Source: an actinobacterium SCGC AAA028-A23 (GTDB taxonomy: Bacteria; Actinomycetota; Actinomycetes; Nanopelagicales; Nanopelagicaceae). From it: DNA of 44,146 nucleotides. The notes below the pieces were generated by a model that saw only the letters and a program-made list of their open reading frames with translations, was not told the DNA's origin and did no database searches. Shown piece after piece: positions 32,283 to 42,578 of the stretch. The stretch covers positions 1 to 44,146 of the forward strand of contig KB900602.1 of the NCBI GenBank assembly GCA_000378905.1, written 5' to 3'. Both the position numbers and the translations under genes were made by a program. How positions within the stretch are numbered: the stretch's first letter is position 1; each line of letters opens with the position of its first letter.

Positions 32283-33735
32283 ATCTTCGGTAAGAGTTAG
32301 ATTTGCCCCGTCGCCAACTGGGGATTTGCATGTCGGAAATATCCGAACAGCTCTTTTTGATTGGGCTTATGCAAGACATACTGGCGGTAAGTTGATTTTT
32401 AGAATTGAAGATACTGATACCGAAAGAGTTACCGATCAATATATTCAAGCTGCCATCGATACTTTGAAGTGGCTTGGTTTAAATTGGGATGAAGGCCCTG
32501 AGGTTGGTGGCGAGTATGGCCCGTACCTTCAATCGCAGCGATTAGAGATCTACGCAACTTGGGCAGATAAATTCTTGGCTCAGGGCGATGCTTATCATTG
32601 TTATTGCAGTGGCGAAGAGTTAGAAGAGCGACGCCAATTGCAGATGAAGAATAATCAAGCGCCTGGATATGACGGAAAATGTCGAAATCTGTCAGCGACG
32701 CAAATACAAGAGTTTAAGTCGCAGGGAAGAAAACCAGTTGTCAGAATGCGAATGCCTGATGGCGAAACAACATTTGTTGATGCTATCCGCGGTGAGGTTA
32801 AGTTTGAGCACAAGTATGTACCTGACTTTGTACTAGCCAGAGCGGATGGTTCACCACTTTATACACTGGCTGTTGCTGTTGATGATGTGCTCATGAAAAT
32901 CACCCATGTATTACGAGGTGAAGATTTACTCTCTTCTACACCTCGACAAATTCGTGTTTATCAGGCAATGGGATTGAAGCCTAGTGAGTACCCAATCTTT
33001 GCCCACCTACCATTTGTAATGGGCCAAGATAATGCAAAATTATCTAAGCGAAATGGTGAAGTGTCTATTGCTTGGTATAGAGAACAAGGATTTCTGCCTG
33101 AAGCTATCTGTAATTACTTAGCACTACTTGGCTGGTCTCCTGGAGATGACAAAGAAAATATTACGATGCAAGAGTTGGTTGAGTTATTCACTGTTGAAAG
33201 AGTTAATAGCAGCCCGGCTAGATTTGATATGAAAAAGCTGGAGGCTATTAATGGCGATAAAATTCGTGCTCTCACCATTGATGAATTTCTCAAATGGGCG
33301 CTGCCATTCCTGATAAACGCTAAAGTTATTACTGGAACTCAAGCAGAGCTAGATGTAGTCCGATCTGCCCTGCCAATTATTCAAGAGCGAATTGTGAAGT
33401 TAGCTGAGATACCGACAATGTTGAACTTTTTGTTTGTTAAGAATTTCAAAGTTGAAGGTGATGAAATGGGCAAGATTGTTGATCCTGATTCCCAAAATGT
33501 TTTGAAAGTTGCATTGACTAAACTTGAGCCTGTGCAATCTTGGGATCATGTTGCCATTGAATCCGTACTACGGGTGGCGTTGATCGAAGAGCTTGGCTTA
33601 AAACCAAGAATCGCTTTTAGTGCTCTTCGGATTGCGGTAACCGGTTCACATATTTCACCGCCATTGTTTGAGTCTTTGGAACTTTTGGGCAAGGAGCGTT
33701 CAATAGCCAGAATTAAGGCGGCAATTTCCAATTAA
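32272..33735 (+). CDS. gltX: Glutamyl-tRNA synthetase
   Basis: RFAPSPTGDLHVGNIRTALF; KLSKRNG (KMSKS-like). Confidence 0.97.
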   Translation: MSNKSSVRVRFAPSPTGDLHVGNIRTALFDWAYARHTGGKLIFRIEDTDTERVTDQYIQAAIDTLKWLGLNWDEGPEVGGEYGPYLQSQRLEIYATWADKFLAQGDAYHCYCSGEELEERRQLQMKNNQAPGYDGKCRNLSATQIQEFKSQGRKPVVRMRMPDGETTFVDAIRGEVKFEHKYVPDFVLARADGSPLYTLAVAVDDVLMKITHVLRGEDLLSSTPRQIRVYQAMGLKPSEYPIFAHLPFVMGQDNAKLSKRNGEVSIAWYREQGFLPEAICNYLALLGWSPGDDKENITMQELVELFTVERVNSSPARFDMKKLEAINGDKIRALTIDEFLKWALPFLINAKVITGTQAELDVVRSALPIIQERIVKLAEIPTMLNFLFVKNFKVEGDEMGKIVDPDSQNVLKVALTKLEPVQSWDHVAIESVLRVALIEELGLKPRIAFSALRIAVTGSHISPPLFESLELLGKERSIARIKAAISN

Positions 33736-33775
33736 TTTGTGGTGCAGGGTATTCTTATCCAGTACTAAAAAGTTT

Positions 33776-33847
33776 TGGGGTATGGGGTAATTGGTAGCCC
33801 AGCTGATTCTGGTTCAGCTTGTCTAGGTTCGAGTCCTGGTACCCCAG
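33776..33847 (+). tRNA. tRNA-Gln (anticodon CTG)
   Basis: Cloverleaf by eye: acceptor TGGGGTA/TACCCCA, anticodon arm GCTGA-TTCTGGT-TCAGC, T-loop TTCGAGT; CCA not encoded. Confidence 0.93.
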
Positions 33848-33871
33848 CGATAATGTAAAGTTTTACCGTAC

Positions 33872-33944
33872 GGCTCCGTCGTCTAGTGGCCTAGGACTCT
33901 GGCTTCTCAAGCCAGCTACGAGGGTTCGAATCCCTTCGGAGCTA
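33872..33944 (+). tRNA. tRNA-Glu (anticodon CTC)
   Basis: Acceptor GGCTCCG/CGGAGCT, anticodon arm CTGGC-TTCTCAA-GCCAG, T-loop TTCGAAT. Confidence 0.93.
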
Positions 33945-33950
33945 CATCTA

Positions 33951-34694
33951 TTACTTACTGCTTTTAAGTAAGTGCTCAGTTAATCTGGCTGCAGTTGCAA
34001 CAACGGCGGCTGCATGAATTCTCCCAGGCTGTCTGCTTAATCTTTCAATAGGCCCACTAATACTTACCGCTGCGATAACTTTATTATTTGGACCACGAAC
34101 TGGTGCAGACACAGATGCAACGCCTGCTTCTCTTTCTCCAACTGATTGAGCCCAACCTCGACGCCTAACCGCTGAAAGATTTGCGGCTGTGAATTTTGCA
34201 TTAACCAAACTTCGATGAAGTTTGTCGGCCTCTTGCCATGCAAGAAGAATTTGTGCAGCAGAGCCAGCTTGCATAGTTAACACAGTGCCAACAGGAACAG
34301 AATCTCTTAATCCAGTTAATCTTTCAGCGGTTGCAACGCAAATTCTAAGATCACCTTGTCTTCGGTATAACTGAGCACTCTCGCCAGTTGCATCGCGCAA
34401 TGCAGTCAGGGCAGGGGAGGCAACTGCCAATAATTTATCTTCACCGGCTGCTGCAGCCAGTTCGCTAGATCTTGCTCCAAGCACAAAACGACCAGAAAAA
34501 TCTCGACTAACAAGTCGGTGATGTTCTAATGCAACGGCCAGGCGATGCGCCGTTGGCCTTGCTATCCCAGTTGATGCAACAAGCTCGCTTAAGGATTGTG
34601 GTCCTGCCTCTAGGGCTGCCAAAATCTTTACCGCTTTATCTAAAACACCAACTCCGCTATTCTTACCGTCCACACTCTGATAATGCCATCTCAC
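33951..34694 (-). CDS. ndgR: IclR-family regulator, NdgR/LtbR-like
   Basis: SGVGVLDKAVKILAALEAGPQSLSELVASTGIARPTAHRLAVALEHHRLV...; divergent from leuCD downstream of gltX-tRNA, the standard ndgR context. Confidence 0.9.
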   Translation of the reverse strand: MRWHYQSVDGKNSGVGVLDKAVKILAALEAGPQSLSELVASTGIARPTAHRLAVALEHHRLVSRDFSGRFVLGARSSELAAAAGEDKLLAVASPALTALRDATGESAQLYRRQGDLRICVATAERLTGLRDSVPVGTVLTMQAGSAAQILLAWQEADKLHRSLVNAKFTAANLSAVRRRGWAQSVGEREAGVASVSAPVRGPNNKVIAAVSISGPIERLSRQPGRIHAAAVVATAARLTEHLLKSSK

Positions 34695-34755
34695 CTATTG
34701 AGAAGCAAATCCGGGTGAAAATATTAAGAGAAATAAATAAGGGGTTAGATCCAAA

Positions 34756-36153
34756 ATGGGTAAGACGCTAGCAGAGAAAATTTGGTCCGAGCATGTGGTT
34801 TCTTCCACGGCCGGTGAACCAGATTTACTTTACATTGATCTGCACCTAATTCACGAGGTTACTAGCCCACAAGCATTTGATGGTTTACGTCTTGCAAATC
34901 GAAAAGTTCGCAGACCTGATTTAACCATTGCTACTGAAGATCACAATGTGCCAACTTTAAATATCGATAAACCAATTGCTGATCCAGTATCTAAATTACA
35001 GGTAGACACCCTACGAAAAAATTGTGTTGAATTTGGTGTAAGGCTGCACTCCTTAGGAGATGTTGATCAAGGAATCGTGCACGTAGTTGGACCACAGCTA
35101 GGTATTACCCAGCCAGGAATGACAATTGTTTGCGGAGATTCTCACACATCAACTCATGGCGCATTTGGTGCATTAGCTTTTGGTATTGGCACCAGCGAGG
35201 TCGAGCATGTATTGGCAACTCAAACTTTGCCATTGCTACGACCAAAGACGATGGCAATAAATGTTGAAGGAAGCCTTAAGGCTGGAGTGACTAGTAAAGA
35301 TATTATTTTGGCAGTAATCGCAAAGATCGGAACTGGCGGCGGTCAAGGTTACATTCTTGAGTATCGTGGAAGTGCTATTCGGGAATTATCAATGGAAGCC
35401 AGAATGACTATTTGTAATATGTCTATCGAAGCTGGTGCAAGAGCTGGATTAATCGCCCCTGATCAAACAACCTTTGATTATGTTAAAGGTAAACCTCACG
35501 CTCCAACTGGTGCAGAGTGGGATTTGGCAGTTGCCTACTGGAAGACCTTAACTACAGATTCAGATGCAAAATTTGATAAAGAGGTTAATTTAAATGCCGA
35601 TGAACTTGCACCATTTGTTACTTGGGGTACAAATCCTGGACAGGGACTGCCACTAAGTGCATCAGTGCCTAACCCAAGTGATTTTGGAAATGCCGAAGAT
35701 CGCGGTGCTGCAGAGCGAGCACTTGAATATATGGATTTAAAACCAGGAACTCCACTTAAATCAATCAAGGTTGATACGGTATTTCTAGGTTCATGTACAA
35801 ATGGTCGAATTGAAGATTTACGATCAGCAGCATCCATTATTAAGGGAAAGAAAATTGCTTCATCACTTCGATTATTGGTAGTGCCTGGCTCTGCTCGCGT
35901 CAGATTGCAAGCTGAATCTGAAGGATTAGATAAAGTCTTTCTTGATGCCGGCGCTGAATGGCGAAGTGCTGGATGTTCTATGTGTTTGGGAATGAATCCA
36001 GATCAGTTAAAACCAGGTGAGCGAGCAGCCTCAACAAGTAATAGAAACTTTGAAGGTCGCCAAGGTAAAGGCGGTCGTACTCACTTGGTAAGTCCATTAG
36101 TAGCAGCAGCTACAGCATTAAAGGGCACTTTGGCATCACCGGCGGATTTGTAA
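34756..36153 (+). CDS. leuC: 3-isopropylmalate dehydratase large subunit
   Basis: Aconitase motifs [56 protein letters not shown]. Confidence 0.97.
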   Translation: MGKTLAEKIWSEHVVSSTAGEPDLLYIDLHLIHEVTSPQAFDGLRLANRKVRRPDLTIATEDHNVPTLNIDKPIADPVSKLQVDTLRKNCVEFGVRLHSLGDVDQGIVHVVGPQLGITQPGMTIVCGDSHTSTHGAFGALAFGIGTSEVEHVLATQTLPLLRPKTMAINVEGSLKAGVTSKDIILAVIAKIGTGGGQGYILEYRGSAIRELSMEARMTICNMSIEAGARAGLIAPDQTTFDYVKGKPHAPTGAEWDLAVAYWKTLTTDSDAKFDKEVNLNADELAPFVTWGTNPGQGLPLSASVPNPSDFGNAEDRGAAERALEYMDLKPGTPLKSIKVDTVFLGSCTNGRIEDLRSAASIIKGKKIASSLRLLVVPGSARVRLQAESEGLDKVFLDAGAEWRSAGCSMCLGMNPDQLKPGERAASTSNRNFEGRQGKGGRTHLVSPLVAAATALKGTLASPADL

Positions 36154-36154
36154 A

Positions 36155-36751
36155 ATGGAAAAATTCATAAAGCATTCAGGAAGTGCATTGCCACTTCGTC
36201 GAAGCAATGTTGATACCGATCAAATCATCCCTGCGGTGTATTTGAAGCGAATTACAAAAAGTGGCTTTGAAGATGGATTATTTGCAGCCTGGCGAAATGA
36301 CCCTAGCTTTGTACTAAACCAACCACAGTTTAAAAATGCCACCATATTGGTAGCTGGTCCAGATTTTGGTACTGGGTCATCCCGAGAGCATGCAGTTTGG
36401 GCACTTCAAAATTATGGTTTCAAGGTAGTTCTCTCAAGTAGATTCGCAGATATCTTCCGTGGCAATTCTCAGAAGATGGGATTGCTGACTGTGATTTTGA
36501 CGCAAGATGAGATTGAAAATATCTGGCAAACAATCGAAAAGAGTGCTGATACTCAAATAACTGTAGATCTTGAGAGTAAAACAGTTTCCTATGAAGGTAA
36601 AACCCTCACATTTACAATCGATGATTACACCAGATGGCGCCTGATGGAAGGTCTCGATGACATTGGTTTGACCTTTACCAAAATCGATGAGGTTTCAAAG
36701 TTTGAAGAAAAAAGAGCGAGTTTTAAGCCTAAAACATTGCCAATTCTCTAG
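36155..36751 (+). CDS. leuD: 3-isopropylmalate dehydratase small subunit
   Basis: [43 protein letters not shown]. Confidence 0.97.
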   Translation: MEKFIKHSGSALPLRRSNVDTDQIIPAVYLKRITKSGFEDGLFAAWRNDPSFVLNQPQFKNATILVAGPDFGTGSSREHAVWALQNYGFKVVLSSRFADIFRGNSQKMGLLTVILTQDEIENIWQTIEKSADTQITVDLESKTVSYEGKTLTFTIDDYTRWRLMEGLDDIGLTFTKIDEVSKFEEKRASFKPKTLPIL

Positions 36752-36756
36752 TTCAA

Positions 36757-36901
36757 AACTCTAAAGTAATTATTTAGAGTTGCGTTTAAATCGCTAAAAA
36801 CCTTGATTTTAAATAAGAATTTGGGTGCGACACACCCAACTGATTAAGCAAACTTTCATCACTCACCCCATAGATTAACCCTCAGTTAAGCAAATGCTTA
36901 A
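36757..36901. repeat. Three short inverted repeats in the leuD-hup intergenic region
   Basis: AACTCTAAA-gtaatta-TTTAGAGTT (36757-36781); TTGGGTG-cgaca-CACCCAA (36821-36839); TTAAGC-aaat-GCTTAA (36886-36901). Confidence 0.8.
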
Positions 36902-36929
36902 TGTTTACGCTTAAAAATAAGGGGATCAA

Positions 36930-37343
36930 ATGAACAAGGCCCAGTTCATCGCTTATCTAGCACCACAATTTGGTGATAGTAAGAAAGAAGCTGCTCGCGC
37001 TGTTGAGGTTGTATTTGATGCGATCGTTCGCAATATCTCAAAGGGCGAAGATGTAATGATTAATGATTTCGGTAAGTTTAAGAAAGTAGATCGTCCAGCA
37101 CGTAAGGGACGTAACCCATTTACCGGCGAGACAATTCAAATCAAAGCAAGCAAGAAGGTTCGTTTCTTAGCTGCTAAAGGTTTGAAAGAGGTTATTTCTG
37201 GTGCACGTAAATTAGGACCAGCTCCAACACCTCCTGCAAAGGCTGCTCCAGCAAAGGCTGCAAAGGCTGTTAAGAAAGTTGGAAAGGCAAAGAAGGTTTC
37301 TCGCAAACCTGCAAAGAAAGCGAAGAAGTCAAAGCGTCGCTAA
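36930..37343 (+). CDS. hup: HU-family DNA-binding protein with Lys/Ala/Pro-rich C-terminal tail
   Basis: HU core (MNKAQFIAYLAPQFGDSKKEAARAVEVVFDAI...GRNPFTGETIQIKASKKVRF) followed by a PAKKA-type basic tail. Confidence 0.95.
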   Translation: MNKAQFIAYLAPQFGDSKKEAARAVEVVFDAIVRNISKGEDVMINDFGKFKKVDRPARKGRNPFTGETIQIKASKKVRFLAAKGLKEVISGARKLGPAPTPPAKAAPAKAAKAVKKVGKAKKVSRKPAKKAKKSKRR

Positions 37344-37354
37344 TTAAGTAATTG

Positions 37355-37391
37355 AAAAAGCGGGATCTCATGCGTGGGGTCCCGCTTTTTT
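37355..37391 (+). terminator. Intrinsic terminator after hup
   Basis: AAAAAGCGGGA...TCCCGCTTTTTT hairpin ending in a T tract. Confidence 0.9.
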
Positions 37392-37436
37392 ACGCTCATT
37401 TACACCCAATTCAATGATTGGTCGTAGAATTATGCA

Positions 37437-38219
37437 GTGTCTACAGAGTTGAAGATTTCTTATGCACCTCCATCGGGCAATCCTCTTGGCGTAACAGGTT
37501 GGTTTAGATTTGGCGCAACTGTTATGCGACCGATTCTAAATCTCATTGCCAAGCGAGATTGGCAAGGTGCTGAGAACCTTCCAAAATCTGGCGCAGCAAT
37601 CGCTGTTTGTAACCACATCTCTTATATTGATCCACTTATTTTCACACATTTTCTATATGACAATGGCAGAGCCCCACGTTACTTAGGTAAAGCATCATTA
37701 TTTAAATTGCCAATCATCGGCAGAGTGTTACTTGGTGCTGGCCAGATTCCAGTTGAGCGAGAGACTTCAAACGCATCTAACTCACTTCAACATGCGATAG
37801 CTTTTTTGAAAGCAGGACATTTGCTTGGCGTTTATCCCGAGGGCACATTAACGCGGGATCAAAATTATTGGCCGATGAAGGCCAAGACAGGTATTGCCCG
37901 TCTTGCCATCCTTACACAAGTACCAGTGATTCCATGTGCGCAGTGGGGAGCTCAAAAAATTCTGCCCGCCTACAGCAAGAAACCAAAATTTTTCCCTCGA
38001 ACTAAAGTGAAAGTCATTGCTGGAAAGCCACTAGATTTTTCTAAGTGGCAGGGAAGAGCTGAAGATCCAATTGCCCTAGAGGAGGCAACAGCTTATGTAA
38101 TGCAAGCGGTTACAAATCTTCTTGAAGGCTTGCGTGGAGAGAGTGCACCAGCTGAAGTTTTTGATCCACGTAAATCAAATCTGCCCCGCATTGGCAATTT
38201 TAAGAAGGACAAGAAATGA
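37437..38219 (+). CDS. 1-acyl-sn-glycerol-3-phosphate acyltransferase (PlsC family)
   Basis: NHISYIDPL (HX4D-like) and YPEGTLTRD motifs; GTG start. Confidence 0.92.
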   Translation: MSTELKISYAPPSGNPLGVTGWFRFGATVMRPILNLIAKRDWQGAENLPKSGAAIAVCNHISYIDPLIFTHFLYDNGRAPRYLGKASLFKLPIIGRVLLGAGQIPVERETSNASNSLQHAIAFLKAGHLLGVYPEGTLTRDQNYWPMKAKTGIARLAILTQVPVIPCAQWGAQKILPAYSKKPKFFPRTKVKVIAGKPLDFSKWQGRAEDPIALEEATAYVMQAVTNLLEGLRGESAPAEVFDPRKSNLPRIGNFKKDKK

Positions 38220-39217
38220 AAAAGATTGCCGTTCTTGGATCTGGTGCATGGGGAACAACCCTTGGACAGGTGATGGTTGACTCTGGGCAGCAAGTATTAA
38301 TTTGGGGTCGAAACAAGAAAGTTGTTCGGGAGATAAATCGCAGACACACCAATCGCAGATTTCTAAAAGGAATTGATCTTCCTCGGGAATTGAAAGCAAC
38401 CACAGATATTAAAGCGGTTTTAGAGTTTGCCGACGTAATTTTATTGGCAATTCCATCTCAAACTTTGCGCGAAAATCTTGAGGAGTGGAAAGGTTTTTTC
38501 CCAAAGGATTTGCCGGTAATTAGTACTTTAAAAGGTATTGAGGTTAATACCCAATTAAGAATGACTGAGGTTGCCCAAGAGGTTTTGGGACTTGATAAAT
38601 CACAATTTGGCTTAATTACAGGTCCAAACTTGGCCAATGAAATCATTATGCGACAACCAGCTGGTGCAGTTGCCGCATCTGAGAATCCAGTAAACATTGA
38701 GTTAATGCAGGAGATCTTTGCAACTAATTACTTCAGAATTTATCCTTCAAGCGATTTAATCGGATGTGAGTTTGCAGGGGCAGCTAAAAGCGTTATTGCT
38801 CTTGCCGTTGGAATTGCAGTTGGTATGGGATATGGAGAAAACACACAAGGCTTAATGATTACGCGCGGTCTTTCTGAAGTTGCAAGATTAGGTGCAGCCT
38901 ATGGAGCAAATCCACTTACTTTCTTGGGTCTTGCAGGCATTGGCGACTTGGTCGCAAGTGCGCAATCACCATTATCTAGAAACAGAAGTTTTGGTGAAGT
39001 ATTAGGAAAATCTGGCTCAATAACTAAGGCCCGCGCGCAGGTAGTTAAAACAGTTGAAGGAGTTTATTCTGCAAGTGCAATTTTAGAGCTGGCACATCGG
39101 GTGGGAATTGAGGTTCCAATCATTGAGGCTGTATCTGATGTGGTGGCCGGAACACTAAATCCAAAAGATGCCATGAATCGAATAATGACTGTGAGCATTA
39201 AGGCTGAGATTGAATGA
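38216..39217 (+). CDS. gpsA: NAD(P)-dependent glycerol-3-phosphate dehydrogenase
   Basis: AVLGSGAWGTTLGQVM; GPNLANEI; LAGIGDLVAS. Confidence 0.97.
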   Translation: MKKIAVLGSGAWGTTLGQVMVDSGQQVLIWGRNKKVVREINRRHTNRRFLKGIDLPRELKATTDIKAVLEFADVILLAIPSQTLRENLEEWKGFFPKDLPVISTLKGIEVNTQLRMTEVAQEVLGLDKSQFGLITGPNLANEIIMRQPAGAVAASENPVNIELMQEIFATNYFRIYPSSDLIGCEFAGAAKSVIALAVGIAVGMGYGENTQGLMITRGLSEVARLGAAYGANPLTFLGLAGIGDLVASAQSPLSRNRSFGEVLGKSGSITKARAQVVKTVEGVYSASAILELAHRVGIEVPIIEAVSDVVAGTLNPKDAMNRIMTVSIKAEIE

Positions 39218-40257
39218 GTAAGTTAAAGATTGCCATAATTTGTGGTGGAAAAAGTAGCGAGCATGAAATCTCCTGTGTTTCAGCCAATGGAATTTTAAAC
39301 GCACTAGATAGAGCCCAATTTGAACCAGTGTTGATCGGTATCACCAAGAGTGGAAGGTGGTTGTTACTTCCTAGTGATACTAATTTTGCAATTATCAACG
39401 GTGCACTACCGGTTGTGCCTGAATCTGGTGTTGAAATTAATGTAACCAGTCAAGGGTTATTTTCTGGTGGTAAAAACTTAGAGATTGATGTCGCCTTTCC
39501 AATACTGCATGGGCCTTATGGCGAAGATGGAACTATTCAGGGTTTACTTGAAATGATCGGTATTAAATATGTTGGCTCAGGAGTTTTGGCTAGCGCAGTT
39601 TGCATGGACAAATCTTATGCAAAGCCAATATTTGCCTCCGCTGGTTTAAATGTGGCCCCTGGAATAGTTGTTACCTCCAAAGACTTTGAACTACCAAGCA
39701 CTTTGAAACTCCCATTATTTGTTAAACCAGCTCGAAGTGGTTCAAGTCGTGGCACAACAAAGGTAAAGGAATTAAGCCAATTAGCAGCGGCTGTAGAGCA
39801 CGCACTGGATTTTGATACCAAGGTAATTATCGAACAAGCTATCGTAGGAAAAGAAATAGAGTGTGCAGTTCTTCAGGCTGATGACAAAATTACAGTTTCC
39901 AAGGTGGGTCAAATTCTTATCTCAAACAAATTTGAATTCTATGATTTTCAAGCTAAATACCTAGATGATTCTATGCAATTAATTTTGCCTGCTGATTTGC
40001 CGGAGGAGGCTTCCCGCCAAATCCAACAAGCAGCATTAATTGCATTTGAAGCTGCAGGTTGTGAAGGTTTAGCTCGAGTTGATTTCTTCTACTCAAGTGA
40101 AGGTAAAGTAATTATTAATGAAATTAACACTATGCCTGGCTTCACGCCCATGTCAGTTTATCCAAAGTTAATTGAAAACAGCGGCATAAATTATCAACTG
40201 CTAATTACCAAACTCATTCAAACTGCTAAAAATAGATCAAGTAGCATCACTCGATAA
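39214..40257 (+). CDS. ddl: D-alanine--D-alanine ligase
   Basis: GGKSSEHEISCVSA, PILHGPYGEDGTIQGLLE, INEINTMPGFTPMSVYP. Confidence 0.97.
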   Translation: MSKLKIAIICGGKSSEHEISCVSANGILNALDRAQFEPVLIGITKSGRWLLLPSDTNFAIINGALPVVPESGVEINVTSQGLFSGGKNLEIDVAFPILHGPYGEDGTIQGLLEMIGIKYVGSGVLASAVCMDKSYAKPIFASAGLNVAPGIVVTSKDFELPSTLKLPLFVKPARSGSSRGTTKVKELSQLAAAVEHALDFDTKVIIEQAIVGKEIECAVLQADDKITVSKVGQILISNKFEFYDFQAKYLDDSMQLILPADLPEEASRQIQQAALIAFEAAGCEGLARVDFFYSSEGKVIINEINTMPGFTPMSVYPKLIENSGINYQLLITKLIQTAKNRSSSITR

Positions 40258-40261
40258 TCAA

Positions 40262-40750
40262 ATGGATGGAATTCTAGAAAAGCAAGCGGTTAAACGAGTG
40301 CTTGCAGCATTAGCAGAGAATCAAATTAAAGGTGAAGTAAAAATACTTTCAGAAACTGCAAAGAGTGCAGCTGAGGCCGCTAACGGATTGGGTATTGAGG
40401 TTGGACAAATTGCCTCGTCAATTATTTTTAAGCTCCCTGATAATTCTCCATTATTGGTAATTACCTCAGGTAGACATCGCGTTGATACCGAGTTGGTTGC
40501 AGCAAAGCTGGGTATGGGTGAGTTAGGAAGAGTTGATGCAGATTATGTTAAAGCTAGCTCCGGGTTTTCTATCGGCGGAGTATCACCTATTGGCTGGCTA
40601 AACCCTCCCGCCGTTACTTTAATTGATACTGCATTGGCAGATTATGAAGTAGTGTGGGCAGCAGCAGGACATCCACATGCAGTTTTTCCAACCACATTTG
40701 CGGAGTTGGAAAGTGTTTGTAATGCAACGGCTATGAAAGTAGGGGGGTGA
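40262..40750 (+). CDS. YbaK/EbsC family (aminoacyl-tRNA deacylase-like) protein
   Basis: YbaK-like GIEVGQIASSIIFKLPDNSPLLVITSGRHRVD...GFSIGGVSPIGW. Confidence 0.88.
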   Translation: MDGILEKQAVKRVLAALAENQIKGEVKILSETAKSAAEAANGLGIEVGQIASSIIFKLPDNSPLLVITSGRHRVDTELVAAKLGMGELGRVDADYVKASSGFSIGGVSPIGWLNPPAVTLIDTALADYEVVWAAAGHPHAVFPTTFAELESVCNATAMKVGG

Positions 40751-40751
40751 G

Positions 40752-40985
40752 ATGAAAACGCTGAGCAAAGCAAAGATATTTGAATGGTTAGGTGTAGTCA
40801 CCGCAATTGTTTACTCACTTCTTGTCGCGGCAAATATTGGCGCAGAGTTTATTGGCTTTACATTACTTTTGGCTTCTTCAGCTTTTATCGGTGTGTGGGC
40901 GTTCTTGGGTAAGCACAAAGGAATTCTTTTTCTTCAATTCTTTTATGCTACAGCTGGAATTATTGGAATGATTCGCTGGTTTTAA
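40752..40985 (+). CDS. Small predicted integral membrane protein (77 aa)
   Basis: Strong RBS-like GGGGGGTGAG before ATG; three hydrophobic segments. Confidence 0.7.
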   Translation: MKTLSKAKIFEWLGVVTAIVYSLLVAANIGAEFIGFTLLLASSAFIGVWAFLGKHKGILFLQFFYATAGIIGMIRWF

Positions 40986-41074
40986 GAAGACATCAAGGAG
41001 ATCTGATTCTTTAGGGATTTCAAAGAATTAAATGAAGTTAATGAATAGGTATTACTCTCTACTGGTTAAATAGC
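40980..41074 (+). repeat. Left arm of a 95-bp perfect inverted repeat
   Basis: Reverse complement is base-for-base identical to 44052-44146. Confidence 0.97.
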
Positions 41075-42451
41075 AACGCGACCCTTTGGCAACTCCTTTA
41101 AAGTTGAAATATCAAGATCTCCAAAAACAGTCATTGCAACAGTTCGTGGAATTGGTGTTGCTGTCATTACCAAAAGATGAGGTGGTTGTTTTGCCTTCAT
41201 TCGCAAGGCATCTCTTTGCTCAACTCCGAAACGATGTTGTTCATCAACTACTACTAAGCCCAAATCTTTAAAAACTACGCCATCAGAAATTAGGGCATGA
41301 GTTCCGATTACAATTCCAGTTTCACCTGAGGCCAAATTAGAGTGAATCAATTTCTTTTCAGCTGTGCTTAATGAACCAGTTAATAACTCAACCTTTGTGC
41401 CAATATCACTTGCCTCTAAAGTTCCAGCTTGGGCAAGTTTTCCAAGTAATTGCGTAATGGTTCGATAATGCTGCTGCGCTAATACTTCAGTTGGCGCCAA
41501 TAAGGCAGTCTGACCACCGGAGTCGACCACCGAGAGCATCGCTCGCAATGCCACAACAGTTTTTCCAGATCCGACCTCACCTTGCAATAGTCGGTGCATT
41601 GGATAATTATTTGAAAGATCCTTTTCAATCTCATCATTAACCGCAGATTGTCCAGCCGTGAATTCAAATGGCAGAGTTTTCTCAAAGGCAGCAACTAAGA
41701 GACGAGTATTTGGTGTACGCGATTTTGTACTTAATTTAACAATCTCTGCTCTGCGTTGGCCAAGGAGAAGTTGGAGAAGCAGTGCCTCATCAAAGGTCAG
41801 GCGATTTCGAGCATTTTCAGCACTTTGCAGATCTGGTGGTTGATGTATATCTAAAAATGCTTTTTTTAAAATTGGATAAGCAAATTGCTGAGCAATTTCA
41901 GAAGGTAGGTAATCTGGAAAATCATCCAAAGAATCCAGCGCTAGCTTCATGCACTGCATAATTTTCCAAGAAGGAAGTTTTGCCGTGGCTGGGTAAACCG
42001 GCAGAAACTTGCCAGCAAACTCGGCAACCGCTTCGTCAACATTATCCCCGTCTGGAATCAATTGATAATCTGGATGAGATAACTGGCGTCTACCTTTAAA
42101 CACTCCAATTTTTCCAGCAAATAGGCCAACTCGTCCTGCTCTAAGATCCTTCTCCCGCCAAGCCTGGTTGAAAAAAGTTAAAGATAAATTAGCGCTGCCA
42201 TCTGTGACAATTACTTCAAGAATGTTCTTACCATTTGCTCTTCTTAACTTAACCGCTTCGATCTCGGCCAAAATCGTGACCTCATCATCAGCAACCAAAG
42301 TTGAGATATCTGTTAATTCACCGCGCACCACATATCGCCTTGGATAGTGACGCAATAAATCATTGACAGTTGATATCCCAAAGGAGTTGTCTAGAACCTG
42401 CGCAGTCCGGTCGCCGACGATATTTGTTAATCGTGTAGATAGGTCGGCCAT
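41066..42451 (-). pseudogene. recG: ATP-dependent DNA helicase RecG, 3'-truncated in this window
   Basis: N-terminal OB/wedge domain, GEVGSGKT, DEQHRFG, MTATPIPRT present; ends ...LKELPKGRVAI* after motif III, and the stop codon lies inside the inverted-repeat arm. Confidence 0.88.
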
Positions 42452-42578
42452 AGTGGAAGTATCTAACGCCTAATGGCAATCTGTGCGTAATTACCCACTG
42501 GATTAGCCAATTAATACCCTCTCAAGGTAATCTTTCGCCTCTAGTTAGTAGTTCTGCGAATATAAGGGAGTAAATAAA

